From Xanthobacter autotrophicus (GTDB lineage: Bacteria; Pseudomonadota; Alphaproteobacteria; Rhizobiales; Xanthobacteraceae), in assembly GCF_043194295.1 (NCBI RefSeq), contig NZ_JBAFVK010000013.1: a DNA stretch of 64,000 bases. One strand, written 5' to 3'. The translations under genes and the position numbers were made by a program. Under the pieces are notes generated by a model. It saw only the letters and a program-made list of their open reading frames with translations. It was not told the DNA's origin and searched no databases. This document shows positions 10,460 to 18,834 of the stretch, piece after piece (position 1 is the first letter of the stretch; every line of letters begins with the position of its first letter).

Positions 10460-10489
10460 TTGGCAGCGCTGCCACTGTTTGCTATGTGC
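10460..10489 (+). promoter_or_regulatory. Possible promoter of the MFS-ltnD-otnI-otnK operon
   Basis: TTGGCA (10460-10465) and TATGTG (10484-10489) are spaced by 18 bases and resemble a sigma-70 -35/-10 pair. The -35 hexamer overlaps operator 2, and operator 3 follows immediately. This is a weak consensus match supported mainly by its position between operators and about 90 bases before the first gene. Confidence 0.35.
10462..10473. promoter_or_regulatory. Putative LacI-type operator 2
   Basis: GGCAGCGCTGCC is a perfect 12-bp palindrome, 23 bases centre-to-centre from operator 1. It overlaps the candidate -35 element, so binding here could block transcription of the catabolic operon. Confidence 0.7.
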
Positions 10490-10493
10490 TGTT

Positions 10494-10505
10494 GGCAGCG
10501 CTGCC
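10494..10505. promoter_or_regulatory. Putative LacI-type operator 3
   Basis: Second perfect copy of GGCAGCGCTGCC, 32 bases centre-to-centre from operator 2. The 23- and 32-base spacings are close to two and three helical turns, which would suit cooperative or looped binding of a dimeric or tetrameric LacI-type repressor. Confidence 0.7.
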
Positions 10506-10576
10506 ATGCCATGCACGCAGCCCAAGACACGCCCAACGCGACAGCCAACACAAACGCCACCTCCAGGGAGGACCCG

Positions 10577-11890
10577 ATGAGCACCCAAACCGCGCCCCTC
10601 GCGGCGCACGTCGCCGTGGAACCGGACACGCAGAAGGCGGCCTACGCCAAGGTGTTCTGGCGCATCGTACCGTTCCTGATGCTGTGCTACGTGGTCGCCT
10701 ACCTCGACCGCGTGAACGTGGGTTTCGCCAAGCTCCAGATGTCGCAGGATCTCAACTTCAGCGAGACCGTCTACGGCCTCGGCGCCGGCATCTTCTTCCT
10801 CGGCTATTTCCTGTTCGAGGTGCCGAGCAACGTCATCCTCCACAAGGTCGGCGCGCGCATCTGGATCGCCCGCATCATGGTGACCTGGGGCCTCATCTCC
10901 GGCGCCTTCATGTTCGTGTCCAGCGCACCCATGTTCTACGCCCTGCGCTTCCTGCTCGGGGTCGCGGAAGCCGGCTTCTATCCCGGCATCATCCTGTACC
11001 TGACCTATTGGTATCCCTCGCACCGCCGCGCCAAGATCATAGCCATCTTCATGTCGGCAATCCCGATTTCCGGCATCTTCGGTAATCCCCTGTCGGGCTG
11101 GATCATGGACAGCTTCCACGGCACCTCGGGGCTGGCCGGCTGGCAGTGGATGTTCCTCATCGAGGCCATTCCGGCCATCGCCATCGGCATCGCCATCTAT
11201 TTCTATCTGGACAATGGCATTCGCGACGCCAAGTGGCTGAGCGCCGAGCACAAGGCCGTGCTGGAATATGAAATCGCCCAGGAAGAAAAGACCAAGGAAG
11301 GCCACCACTCGGTTGCCGGCGTGTTCGCCGACAAGCGGATCTGGCTCATGAGCTTCATCTACTTCTGCTTCGTCATGGGCCAGTATGCCCTGACCTTCTG
11401 GATGCCCACCCTGGTGAAGGCGACCGGCGTCGTCGGCAACTTCCACATCGGCCTCGTCAGCGCCATTCCCTTCATCTCCGCCGTCATCGCCATGAACCTG
11501 ATCGGCCGCAGCTCGGACCGCCATCGCGAGCGGCGCTGGCATCTGGTCATCCCGGCGCTGATGGGCGCGGTGGGCTTCACGGTGGCCGCCACCTCCACCA
11601 GCACCACGGTGGCCATCATCTTCCTGTCCATCGCCGCCGCCGGCGCCATCTCCTGCGCGCCCCTGTTCTGGTCCCTGCCCACCGCCTTCCTGGCCGGCAC
11701 GGGCGCCGCAGCGGGCATCGCGCTGATCAATTCGGTGGGCAACCTCGCCGGCTTCGTCAGCCCCTATCTCATCGGCTTCCTGAAGGACCTCACCGGCTCG
11801 ACCCAGGTGGGCATGTATGCCCTCGCGGCGATCCTGGTGGCGGGCGCTGCGGCGGTGCTCACCACCTCGCCCAAGCTCGTCAACAAGTGA
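10577..11890 (+). CDS. MFS transporter for a sugar acid (ACS family)
   Basis: Inner-membrane symporter, 437 residues, with about 12 hydrophobic segments in two halves around a polar loop (YEIAQEEKTKEGHH, near residue 240). The segment AYLDRVNVGFAKLQM after the first helix and GVAEAGFYPGIILYL later are typical of the anion:cation symporter group that includes tartrate, glucarate and phthalate carriers. The ATG at 10577 follows AGGGAGGA at good spacing. It is first gene of an operon with ltnD, otnI and otnK under the three palindromes, so threonate or erythronate is the expected substrate (context inference). Confidence 0.88.
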   Translation: MSTQTAPLAAHVAVEPDTQKAAYAKVFWRIVPFLMLCYVVAYLDRVNVGFAKLQMSQDLNFSETVYGLGAGIFFLGYFLFEVPSNVILHKVGARIWIARIMVTWGLISGAFMFVSSAPMFYALRFLLGVAEAGFYPGIILYLTYWYPSHRRAKIIAIFMSAIPISGIFGNPLSGWIMDSFHGTSGLAGWQWMFLIEAIPAIAIGIAIYFYLDNGIRDAKWLSAEHKAVLEYEIAQEEKTKEGHHSVAGVFADKRIWLMSFIYFCFVMGQYALTFWMPTLVKATGVVGNFHIGLVSAIPFISAVIAMNLIGRSSDRHRERRWHLVIPALMGAVGFTVAATSTSTTVAIIFLSIAAAGAISCAPLFWSLPTAFLAGTGAAAGIALINSVGNLAGFVSPYLIGFLKDLTGSTQVGMYALAAILVAGAAAVLTTSPKLVNK

Positions 11891-11975
11891 ACCCACGGCC
11901 TCCCGCGGCGCGATCCGCGGGAGGCCCCTCATGCAAATGCCGTCGCAGCGCAGCTCCCTTTCCGAGGATCAGGTC

Positions 11976-12923
11976 ATGACAGAACAGTTCTCGCCCGAGG
12001 TCGCCATTTCGGGGGCCACAGGGACCGGGCGCGCCGCGGTCATCGGGCTCGGCTCCATGGGCTATGGCATGGCCCAGTCCCTGAAGCGCGCCGGGTTCGA
12101 GGTGGCCGGCTTCGACGTGAACGCCGCCGCCGTGGAGCGCTTCGCCGCCGAGGGCGGGCGCGGCGCCTCGAGCCCGGCGGAAGCTGCCCGCGATGCCGAC
12201 GTGGTGGTGAGCGTGGTGGTGAACGCCGCCCAGACCGAGACCATCCTGTTCGGCGCCGACGGCGTGGCGCAGACGCTCGTGGACGGCGCCGTCTTCCTCT
12301 CCTCCGCCACCATGGACCCGGAGGTCGCCCGCACCCTCGCCGCCCGGCTGGAGGCCACCGGCCGGCTCTATCTCGATGCGCCCATCTCCGGCGGCGCCCA
12401 GCGCGCGGCGGAAGGCGCGCTCACCATCCTCGCCTCCGGCAGCCCGGCGGCCTTCGCCAAGGCGCGGCCGGCGCTCGATGCCATGGCGGCCAAGCTCTAT
12501 GAGCTGGGCGACGCGCCGGGACAGGGCGCGGCCTTCAAGATGATCAACCAGCTGCTGGCCGGCGTGCACATCGCCGCGGCGAGCGAGGCCATTGCCTTCG
12601 CCGCGCGGCAGGGGCTCGACATCGCCAAGGTCTATGAGGTGATCACCGCCTCGGCCGGCAACAGCTGGATGTTCGAGAACCGCATGCCCCACGTGGTGGA
12701 GGGCGACTATACGCCGAGGAGCGCGGTGGACATCTTCGTGAAGGACCTCGGCATCATCCAGGACATGGCGCGCAGCGCCAAGTTCCCGGTTCCGGTGTCT
12801 GCCGCCGCGCTGCAGATGTTCCTCGCCACCTCCGCCGCCGGCATGGGGCGCGACGACGACGCCTCCGTCGCCCGCCTCTATGCCCGCATCACCGGCACCA
12901 GGCTGCCGGGCGATCCGGCCTGA
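11976..12923 (+). CDS. ltnD: L-threonate dehydrogenase-like 3-hydroxyacid dehydrogenase
   Basis: NAD-dependent enzyme of the 3-hydroxyisobutyrate dehydrogenase family, 315 residues, predicted to oxidise L-threonate to 2-oxo-tetronate. The Rossmann motif VIGLGSMGYGMA lies at 22-33, the substrate loop ISGGAQRAAEG near 135, and the catalytic Lys in GAAFKMINQLLAG near 188. The ATG at 11976 is preferred because GAGGATCAGG precedes it and the family starts close to the Rossmann fold; an ATG at 11931 is possible. It sits between the transporter and otnI, matching known ltnD-otnI-otnK-otnC sets. Relatives using glycerate-type acids cannot be excluded from sequence alone. Confidence 0.87.
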   Translation: MTEQFSPEVAISGATGTGRAAVIGLGSMGYGMAQSLKRAGFEVAGFDVNAAAVERFAAEGGRGASSPAEAARDADVVVSVVVNAAQTETILFGADGVAQTLVDGAVFLSSATMDPEVARTLAARLEATGRLYLDAPISGGAQRAAEGALTILASGSPAAFAKARPALDAMAAKLYELGDAPGQGAAFKMINQLLAGVHIAAASEAIAFAARQGLDIAKVYEVITASAGNSWMFENRMPHVVEGDYTPRSAVDIFVKDLGIIQDMARSAKFPVPVSAAALQMFLATSAAGMGRDDDASVARLYARITGTRLPGDPA

Positions 12924-13021
12924 GCCGGCACCGACCCGGACCCCGCTTGCGCCCGCGCGCGGATTGGTGCGTTCTTCACGCCGCACCGACCGCCGCGACC
13001 CGACCCTTTCGGAAGATCCCC

Positions 13022-13828
13022 ATGCCGCGCTTCGCCGCCAACCTCACCATGATGTTCACCGAGTGGTCGTTCCTCGACCGCTTCGCCGCCGCCGCCGACG
13101 CCGGCTTCACCGCGGTGGAATTCCTGTTCCCCTACGAGCATGCGCCGGAGGCGGTGGGCGAGCGCCTCACCCGCAACGGCCTGACCCAGGCCCTGTTCAA
13201 CCTGCCCCCCGGCGATTGGGCGGCCGGCGAGCGCGGCATCGCCGCCTTCCCCGAGCGCTTCGACGAGCTGAAGGCGGGCGTTGCGACCGGCCTCACCTAT
13301 GCCGCCGCCACCGGCGTGAAGCGCCTGCATCTCATGTCCGGCCTTGCCGACCGCGCCGATCCCAAGGCCCGCGCCGCCTATGCCAAGGCGGTGGCCTATG
13401 CCGCCGGCGCGCTGGCGGAGAAGGATCTCGACCTGGTGCTGGAGCCCATCAACGGCCGCAACATGCCGGGCTATTTCCTCAACGACTTCGCCTTCACCGA
13501 GGCGCTCATCGCCGAGCTGGGCCTGCCCAACCTGAAGCTCCAGTTCGACATCTATCACTGCCAGATCATCCATGGCGACGTGACCATGCGGCTGCGCCAG
13601 CTGATGCCCATCACCGGGCATGTGCAGATCGCCAGCGTGCCCTCGCGCAACGAGCCGGACGGCGAGGAACTGAACTATCCGTTCCTGTTCGCCGAGCTGG
13701 ATCGCCTCGGCTATGACGGCTTCGTCGGCTGTGAGTACAACCCGCGCGCCGGCACGCTGAACGGCCTTAGCTGGTTCGCGCCCTATGCCGCCGCCACCCC
13801 GGCCCACAAGGTGGGAGCGAACGGATGA
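13022..13828 (+). CDS. otnI: 2-oxo-tetronate isomerase (hydroxypyruvate isomerase family)
   Basis: TIM-barrel isomerase, 268 residues, predicted to convert 2-oxo-tetronate to 3-oxo-tetronate. The start MPRFAANLTMMFTEWSFLDR and the metal/catalytic segments VLEPINGRNMPGYFL, LQFDIYHCQIIHGD and the final GCEYNPR carry the Glu, Asp and His residues conserved in Hyi/OtnI proteins. GGAAG precedes the ATG at 13022. Its stop overlaps the next start (ATGA at 13825), showing translational coupling to otnK. Confidence 0.88.
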   Translation: MPRFAANLTMMFTEWSFLDRFAAAADAGFTAVEFLFPYEHAPEAVGERLTRNGLTQALFNLPPGDWAAGERGIAAFPERFDELKAGVATGLTYAAATGVKRLHLMSGLADRADPKARAAYAKAVAYAAGALAEKDLDLVLEPINGRNMPGYFLNDFAFTEALIAELGLPNLKLQFDIYHCQIIHGDVTMRLRQLMPITGHVQIASVPSRNEPDGEELNYPFLFAELDRLGYDGFVGCEYNPRAGTLNGLSWFAPYAAATPAHKVGANG

Positions 13829-15105
13829 CCCTCGCCCTCGGCACCATCGCCGACGACTATACCGGCGCCTCCGACCTCGCCAATACCCTGGCCAAGAACG
13901 GCCTGCGCACGGTGCAGACCGTGGGCATCCCGGCCGACGACCTGCCTCTGGGCGAGGTGGACGCGGTGGTGGTCTCCCTGAAGATCCGCTCCGTGCCGGC
14001 CGCCGAGGCGGTGGAGAAGGCCCGCGCCGCCGACCGCTGGCTCAGGGCGCGCGGCGCCGGCCATGTCATGTACAAGATCTGCTCCACCTTCGATTCCACC
14101 GACGAAGGCAATATCGGCCCGGTGCTCGACGCGCTCGCCGCCGATGCCGGGGCGGCGGCGGTGCTGGTCACCCCCGCGTTCCCGGAGACGGGCCGCACCG
14201 TCTACCAGGGCCACCTCTTCGTCGGCGCGGTGCCGCTGAACGAGAGCCCGCTCAAGGACCATCCCCTCAATCCTATGCATGACGCCAATCTGGTGCGCGT
14301 GCTGGGGCGGCAGAGCGTCTCCCGCGTGGGCCTCGTGCCCCAGGCGCTGGTGGCACGCGGCGCCGACGCCATCCGCGCACGGCTGGCGGAGCTTGCGGCC
14401 GACGGCATCGGCGGCGTGATCGCGGATGCGGTGAATGAAGCCGATCTGGTCGCCCTCGGCGCCGCCGCGCTCGATTCCCGGGTGTCCGTGGGCGCCTCCG
14501 GTCTAGGCCTCGGCCTGGCCCGGGGCCTCGTCGCCACCGGCCGGGTGCTACGCGTCGATGCGACGGCATCGGTCATGGCCGGTGTCGGCGGGCTTTCCGC
14601 CTGTCTCGCCGGCAGTTGCTCCAAGGCGACGCTGGAACAGATCGCGCGGGCCGAGGACGCCATGCCGGTGCTGCGGCTCTCCGCCGAAGCGCTGGTCTCC
14701 GGCCCGGCCGAGGCCGAGGACGCGCTGGAGTGGGCCGCTGCCCGCATCGAGAGCGGCCCCGTCCTCATCGCCTCCTCCGCCTCGCCGGCAGAAGTGGCGC
14801 GCCTTCAGGCCCTCCACGGCCGCGAGGCCGCCGGCCATGCCATCGAGCAGGGACTGGCGACCATCGCCGAAGGGCTGGTCAAGCGCGGGGTCCGCCGGCT
14901 GGTGGTGGCGGGCGGCGAAACCTCCGGCGCGGTAGTGGATCGCCTCGGCATCCCCGCCTTCGCGCTGGGGCCGGAGATCGCGGCCGGCGTGCCGGTGCTG
15001 CGCGCCATCGGCGGCGCGCACGGTGATCTGTTGATGGCGCTCAAGTCCGGCAATTTCGGCGGCGTGGACTTCTTCACCGATGCGCTGGGGCTGATGTCGA
15101 AGTAG
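13825..15105 (+). CDS. otnK: 3-oxo-tetronate kinase (four-carbon acid sugar kinase family)
   Basis: ATP-dependent kinase, 426 residues, the usual length for the DUF1537-type four-carbon acid sugar kinases. The N-terminal substrate domain opens with LGTIADDYTGASDLANTLAK, where the paired Asp binds the acid; KICSTFDST and LVTPAFPETGRTVYQGHLF follow. The C-terminal nucleotide domain has VAGGETSGAVVDRLG. It would phosphorylate 3-oxo-tetronate to the 4-phosphate used by OtnC. It is coupled to otnI by a 4-base overlap and is the last gene of the operon, followed by a strong inverted repeat. Confidence 0.92.
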   Translation: MTLALGTIADDYTGASDLANTLAKNGLRTVQTVGIPADDLPLGEVDAVVVSLKIRSVPAAEAVEKARAADRWLRARGAGHVMYKICSTFDSTDEGNIGPVLDALAADAGAAAVLVTPAFPETGRTVYQGHLFVGAVPLNESPLKDHPLNPMHDANLVRVLGRQSVSRVGLVPQALVARGADAIRARLAELAADGIGGVIADAVNEADLVALGAAALDSRVSVGASGLGLGLARGLVATGRVLRVDATASVMAGVGGLSACLAGSCSKATLEQIARAEDAMPVLRLSAEALVSGPAEAEDALEWAAARIESGPVLIASSASPAEVARLQALHGREAAGHAIEQGLATIAEGLVKRGVRRLVVAGGETSGAVVDRLGIPAFALGPEIAAGVPVLRAIGGAHGDLLMALKSGNFGGVDFFTDALGLMSK

Positions 15106-15135
15106 CAAGCCGCCGTCCAGACACCGAGCTTCGCG

Positions 15136-15180
15136 GAGCGGGCTCCGACCGGGTCGAAACGGCCCCGTCGGAGCCCGCTC
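15136..15180. terminator. Long perfect inverted repeat after otnK
   Basis: GAGCGGGCTCCGAC (15136-15149) and GTCGGAGCCCGCTC (15167-15180) are perfect 14-bp arms around 17 bases, starting 31 bases after the otnK stop. A stem this strong would terminate or stabilise the transcript; there is no proper T tract, so factor-aided termination or mRNA protection is equally possible. Confidence 0.6.
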
Positions 15181-15290
15181 GCGTTTCGGGGCCGCGCCCC
15201 GGCCGATGTTTGCATTTCTGCAAATGCGGCTGTCGCGCCACCCCTCTTTGCTTTGCCCAGCGCCAACCTAATATCCACCCCGACACCTGA

Positions 15291-15388
15291 AGCGATCGCC
15301 GTTCGCACAAGCTCACGGCAATCGCTCCAGATCCCGAAGTTGACGCGTTTTCGTCACGCGAACCGGTATCCACTTCGCTAGAAAACGC
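15291..15388. repeat. Mosaic palindromic intergenic repeat (RIME-like)
   Basis: Two adjacent palindromic blocks lie in the 320-base gap before the pirin gene. Block 1 has arms AGCGATCGCCG (15291-15301) and CGGCAATCGCT (15316-15326), one mismatch. Block 2 has perfect arms GCGTTTTC (15345-15352) and GAAAACGC (15381-15388) around a core containing CGCGAACCGGTATCCACTTC. From memory, that core is widespread between genes in rhizobial and related genomes. No other copy was recognised in this window. Confidence 0.65.
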
Positions 15389-15425
15389 TCTGTTGAGGCC
15401 GCTTGGACGGCCACGGAACACCCCC

Positions 15426-16124
15426 ATGATCGAACATCGTCCCTTCGACAGCCTCGGCAAGGCCAACCACGGCTGGCTCAACGCCCGGCACCACTTCTCC
15501 TTCGCCAATTATTTCGATCCCGCCCGCCAGAGCCACGGCAAGCTCAGGGTGTGGAACGACGACGAGATCGCGCCGGGATCGGGCTTTCCGCCCCACCCGC
15601 ACGCCAACATGGAAATCATCACCTATGTCCGCGAGGGTGCCATCACCCACGAGGACAGCCTGGGCAACCGCGGCCGCACCGTGGCCGGCGACATCCAGGT
15701 GATGAGCGCGGGGCGCGGCATCCGGCACTCGGAATACAATCTGGAAAGCGCGCCCACGCGCATCTTCCAGATCTGGATCGAGCCGGACCAGGCCGGCGGC
15801 GCGCCCACCTGGGGCACGCGGCCCTTTCCCAAGACCGACCGCTCCGGCCGCTTCGTGGCCCTGGCGAGCGGGATCGCGGGGGATGGGGACGCCCTGCCCA
15901 TCCGCGCCCATGCCCGCGTCCTCGGCGCCACGCTGAAGGCGGGCGAAACCATCGATTATGCCCCTTTGAGCGGCCTAAACACCTATCTGGTGCCGGCCAC
16001 CGGCGCGGTGGAGGTGAACGGCCTGCGCCTTGCCACCCGCGACGGCGCCGCCATCTCCGACGAGCCCGCCCTCACCATCACCGCGCTGGAAGACAGCGAG
16101 CTGGTGCTGGTGGAAGCGGCCTGA
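15426..16124 (+). CDS. Pirin family protein (YhhW/quercetinase-like bicupin)
   Basis: Cytoplasmic bicupin, 232 residues. The N-terminal cupin shows the pirin metal site: HPHANMEIITYV supplies two His, and GRGIRHSEYN supplies the third His and Glu. The opening RPFDSLGKANHGWLNARHHFSF is characteristic of the YhhW subgroup, which can have quercetin 2,3-dioxygenase activity in vitro. The ATG at 15426 has only a weak ribosome site (ACGGA). wrbA follows 54 bases later in the same direction; pirin and WrbA pairs suggest a redox-stress unit (inference). Confidence 0.9.
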   Translation: MIEHRPFDSLGKANHGWLNARHHFSFANYFDPARQSHGKLRVWNDDEIAPGSGFPPHPHANMEIITYVREGAITHEDSLGNRGRTVAGDIQVMSAGRGIRHSEYNLESAPTRIFQIWIEPDQAGGAPTWGTRPFPKTDRSGRFVALASGIAGDGDALPIRAHARVLGATLKAGETIDYAPLSGLNTYLVPATGAVEVNGLRLATRDGAAISDEPALTITALEDSELVLVEAA

Positions 16125-16178
16125 CGCCTTTTTCCCCTCCCCCGTTTCCCCGTTTCCCCCTTTCTCAAGGAGCCCATC

Positions 16179-16778
16179 ATGGCCAAAGTCCTCGTCCTGT
16201 ATTATTCCGCCTACGGTCACATCGAGCAGATGGCCGAAGCTGCCGCCGCCGGCGCCCGTGAGGCCGGCGCCACGGTCGACATCAAGCGCGTGCCGGACCT
16301 GGTGCCGGAAGAGGTGGCCAAATCCGCCCACTTCAAGCTGGACCAGAAGGCCCCCATCGCCACCGTGGCGGAGCTGGCCGAGTACGACGCCATCATCGTG
16401 GGCACGGGCACCCGCTTCGGCCGCATGGCCTCGCAGATGGCCAACTTCCTCGACCAGGCCGGCGGCCTGTGGGCGCGCGGCGCGCTGAACGGCAAGGTGG
16501 GCGGCGCCTTTACCTCCACCGCCACCCAGCACGGCGGCCAGGAAGTGACGCTGTTCTCCATCATCACCAACCTGATGCATTTCGGCATGGTGATCGTGGG
16601 CCTCGACTACGGCTACGGCGCCCAGATGACCCTCGACGAGATCACCGGCGGCAGCCCCTATGGCGCCACCACCATCACCGGCGGCGACGGCTCCCGCCAG
16701 CCCTCCGCCATCGAGCTGGATGGCGCCCGCTACCAGGGCAAGAAGATCGCCGAGACCGCCATCAAGCTGCACGGCTGA
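16179..16778 (+). CDS. wrbA: NAD(P)H:quinone oxidoreductase WrbA (flavodoxin-like)
   Basis: FMN-dependent type IV NAD(P)H:quinone oxidoreductase, 199 residues, full length. The flavodoxin-fold FMN phosphate loop is YYSAYGHIEQMAEA (8-21), followed by GTGTRFGRMASQMANFLDQ and FTSTATQHGGQE, both diagnostic of WrbA. The C-terminus GLDYGYGAQM and GGSPYGATTI are family signatures. AAGGAG precedes the ATG. It reduces quinones by two electrons, limiting radical formation. Two hairpins downstream probably end the pirin-wrbA transcript. Confidence 0.96.
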   Translation: MAKVLVLYYSAYGHIEQMAEAAAAGAREAGATVDIKRVPDLVPEEVAKSAHFKLDQKAPIATVAELAEYDAIIVGTGTRFGRMASQMANFLDQAGGLWARGALNGKVGGAFTSTATQHGGQEVTLFSIITNLMHFGMVIVGLDYGYGAQMTLDEITGGSPYGATTITGGDGSRQPSAIELDGARYQGKKIAETAIKLHG

Positions 16779-16784
16779 AGGGAT

Positions 16785-16888
16785 GGGCCGGCGGGGTTCA
16801 CCCACCGGCCCTCGCTCCAGGCCCGTACGGGCTTCCATTTTCTTGATCCGCATGGCGGCCGGGGCGAACGCTCCGGCCGCATTTTATT
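16785..16888 (+). terminator. Hairpin and T-rich terminator after wrbA
   Basis: A first hairpin pairs GGGCCGGCGGG (16785-16795) with CCCACCGGCCC (16801-16811), one mismatch. The second pairs GCGGCCGG (16855-16862) with CCGGCCGC (16873-16880) and is followed by ATTTTATT, a good intrinsic terminator. The rest of the gap to 17088 holds no gene I can support, only the presumed promoter of the dehydratase gene. Confidence 0.7.
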
Positions 16889-17088
16889 GTGCGCACAAGC
16901 TGTGAAAAGCCGTCTCGGCACCGGCTGTTCAGCCGCCCGATGCCGTGTCATAAATCGTTTTAAGAAGATGCGGCCAAAGCCGCGTTCGGGCCAGGGAGGA
17001 CAGCCGCCGTGTCACGCTATGACCCGCCTCGCGCCGGTGCGCCCGGCCTTGCCACGCCGCCCCCCGGCGGCATGACGGGACACGCATC

Positions 17089-18825
17089 ATGAGCGACGAG
17101 ACCAAGGGCAAGCCTATGCGCAGCCAGGCCTGGTTCGGCCGGCAGGACAAGATGGGCTTCTATTATCGCTCCTTCCTGAAGAACAGCGGCTTCCCCCAGG
17201 ACCAGTTCGACGGCCGCCCGGTGATCGGCATCTGCAACACCTGGTCGGAACTCACCCCCTGCAACGCCCATTTCCGCACCATCGCGGAGCATGTGCGCTA
17301 CGGCGTGCTGGATGCCGGCGGCTTCCCGCTGGAATTCCCGGTCTCCTCCCTCGGCGAGGTGACCATGCGGCCCACCGCCATGCTGTTCCGCAACCTCGCC
17401 TCCATGGATGTGGAGGAGGCCATCCGCGCCCATCCCCTCGACGGCGTGGTGCTGCTGATGGGCTGCGACAAGACCACCCCGGCCCTGCTCATGGGCGCGG
17501 CTTCCGCCGATCTGCCGGCGATCGGCGTCTCCGGCGGGCCGCAGCTGCGCGGCGTCTATCGCGGCGAGATCATCGGCTCGGGCACCAACATCATCTCCAT
17601 GAGCGAGCAGTTGCGCGCGGGAGAGATCACGCTGGCCGACTTCCACGAGGCGGAGGCGGCCATGAACCGCTCCGCGGGCAGCTGCATGACCATGGGCACG
17701 GCTTCAACAATGGCCTCGATGGTCGAGGCTCTTGGCCTCGGCCTGCCGGAGAATGCCGCCATCCCCGCCGCCGACGCCCGGCGCAACCTGCTCGCCCGCA
17801 TGGCGGGGCGGCGCATCGTGGAGATGGCGAAAGCGGACCTGAAGCCCTCGGATATCCTCACCCGCGCCGCCTTCGAGAATGCCATCCGGGCGCTCGCGGC
17901 CATCGGCGGTTCCACCAATGCGGTGGTCCACCTGCTCGCCATCGCCGGCCGGGTGGGCGTGGAGCTGACCCTGGACGATTTCGACCGGCTGGGCCGCGAC
18001 GTGCACTGCCTGGTGGACCTCATGCCCTCCGGCCGCTTCCTGATGGAGGATTTCTACTATGCCGGCGGCCTGCCCGCCGTGCTGCGGACGCTGGGCGAGC
18101 GCGGGCTGCTGAATCGCGAGGCCCTCACCGTCAACGGCCGCTCCATCTGGGAGAATGTGGCTGAGGCGCCGTGCTGGAATAAAGAGGTCATCACCCCGTT
18201 CGAGGCGCCGTTCAAGGCCGACGCGGGCATCGCCATCCTCACCGGGAATCTTGCCCCGGACGGCGCCGTCATCAAGCCGTCCGCCGCCTCGCCGGAGCTG
18301 ATGCAGCACACCGGCCGCGCCGTGGTGTTCGAGAGCGTGGAGGAGATGCACCACGCGGTGAACGATGAGGCCCTCGACATCGACGCCTCCTGCATCATGG
18401 TGCTGAAGCATTGCGGGCCCAAGGGCTATCCCGGCATGGCGGAGGTGGGCAACATGCCCCTGCCCGCCAAGCTGCTGCGCCAGGGCGTACGCGACATGAT
18501 CCGCATCTCCGATGCCCGCATGTCCGGCACCGCCTACGGCACGGTGGTGCTGCACGTGGCGCCCGAGGCCACCGCCGGCGGGCCGCTGGCGCTGGTGAAG
18601 ACCGGCGACCTCATCACCCTCGACGTGCCCGCCCGCGCCCTCAACCTGCATGTGAGCGAGGAGGAACTGGCGCAGCGCCGCGCCGCCTTTGTGCCGCCCG
18701 CTCCCCACGCCGAGCGGGGCTATGCCCGCCTCTACATCGACCACGTGCTGCAGGCCGATCGCGGCGCGGATTTCGATTTCCTCGTCGGCCGCACCGGATC
18801 GCCGGTGCCGCGCGACAATCACTGA
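17089..18825 (+). CDS. Sugar-acid dehydratase, IlvD/EDD family (L-arabonate dehydratase-like)
   Basis: Iron-sulfur dehydratase, 578 residues, as long as the L-arabonate dehydratases of Rhizobium and Azospirillum. The cluster-ligand cysteines are seen in GICNTWSELTPCNAHF, LLMGCDKTTPALLMGA and RSAGSCMTMGTASTMASM; GSTNAVVHLLAIAGR follows. Expected reaction: removal of water from L-arabonate (or a similar pentonate) to the 2-keto-3-deoxy acid. The next gene, 9 bases on, is a DHDPS-family lyase fitting the next step. An ATG at 17116 (MRSQAWFGRQDK) is an alternative start. D-xylonate or D-fuconate dehydration is possible; the family is certain, the substrate is not. Confidence 0.85.
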   Translation: MSDETKGKPMRSQAWFGRQDKMGFYYRSFLKNSGFPQDQFDGRPVIGICNTWSELTPCNAHFRTIAEHVRYGVLDAGGFPLEFPVSSLGEVTMRPTAMLFRNLASMDVEEAIRAHPLDGVVLLMGCDKTTPALLMGAASADLPAIGVSGGPQLRGVYRGEIIGSGTNIISMSEQLRAGEITLADFHEAEAAMNRSAGSCMTMGTASTMASMVEALGLGLPENAAIPAADARRNLLARMAGRRIVEMAKADLKPSDILTRAAFENAIRALAAIGGSTNAVVHLLAIAGRVGVELTLDDFDRLGRDVHCLVDLMPSGRFLMEDFYYAGGLPAVLRTLGERGLLNREALTVNGRSIWENVAEAPCWNKEVITPFEAPFKADAGIAILTGNLAPDGAVIKPSAASPELMQHTGRAVVFESVEEMHHAVNDEALDIDASCIMVLKHCGPKGYPGMAEVGNMPLPAKLLRQGVRDMIRISDARMSGTAYGTVVLHVAPEATAGGPLALVKTGDLITLDVPARALNLHVSEEELAQRRAAFVPPAPHAERGYARLYIDHVLQADRGADFDFLVGRTGSPVPRDNH

Positions 18826-18834
18826 AGGTGACCC

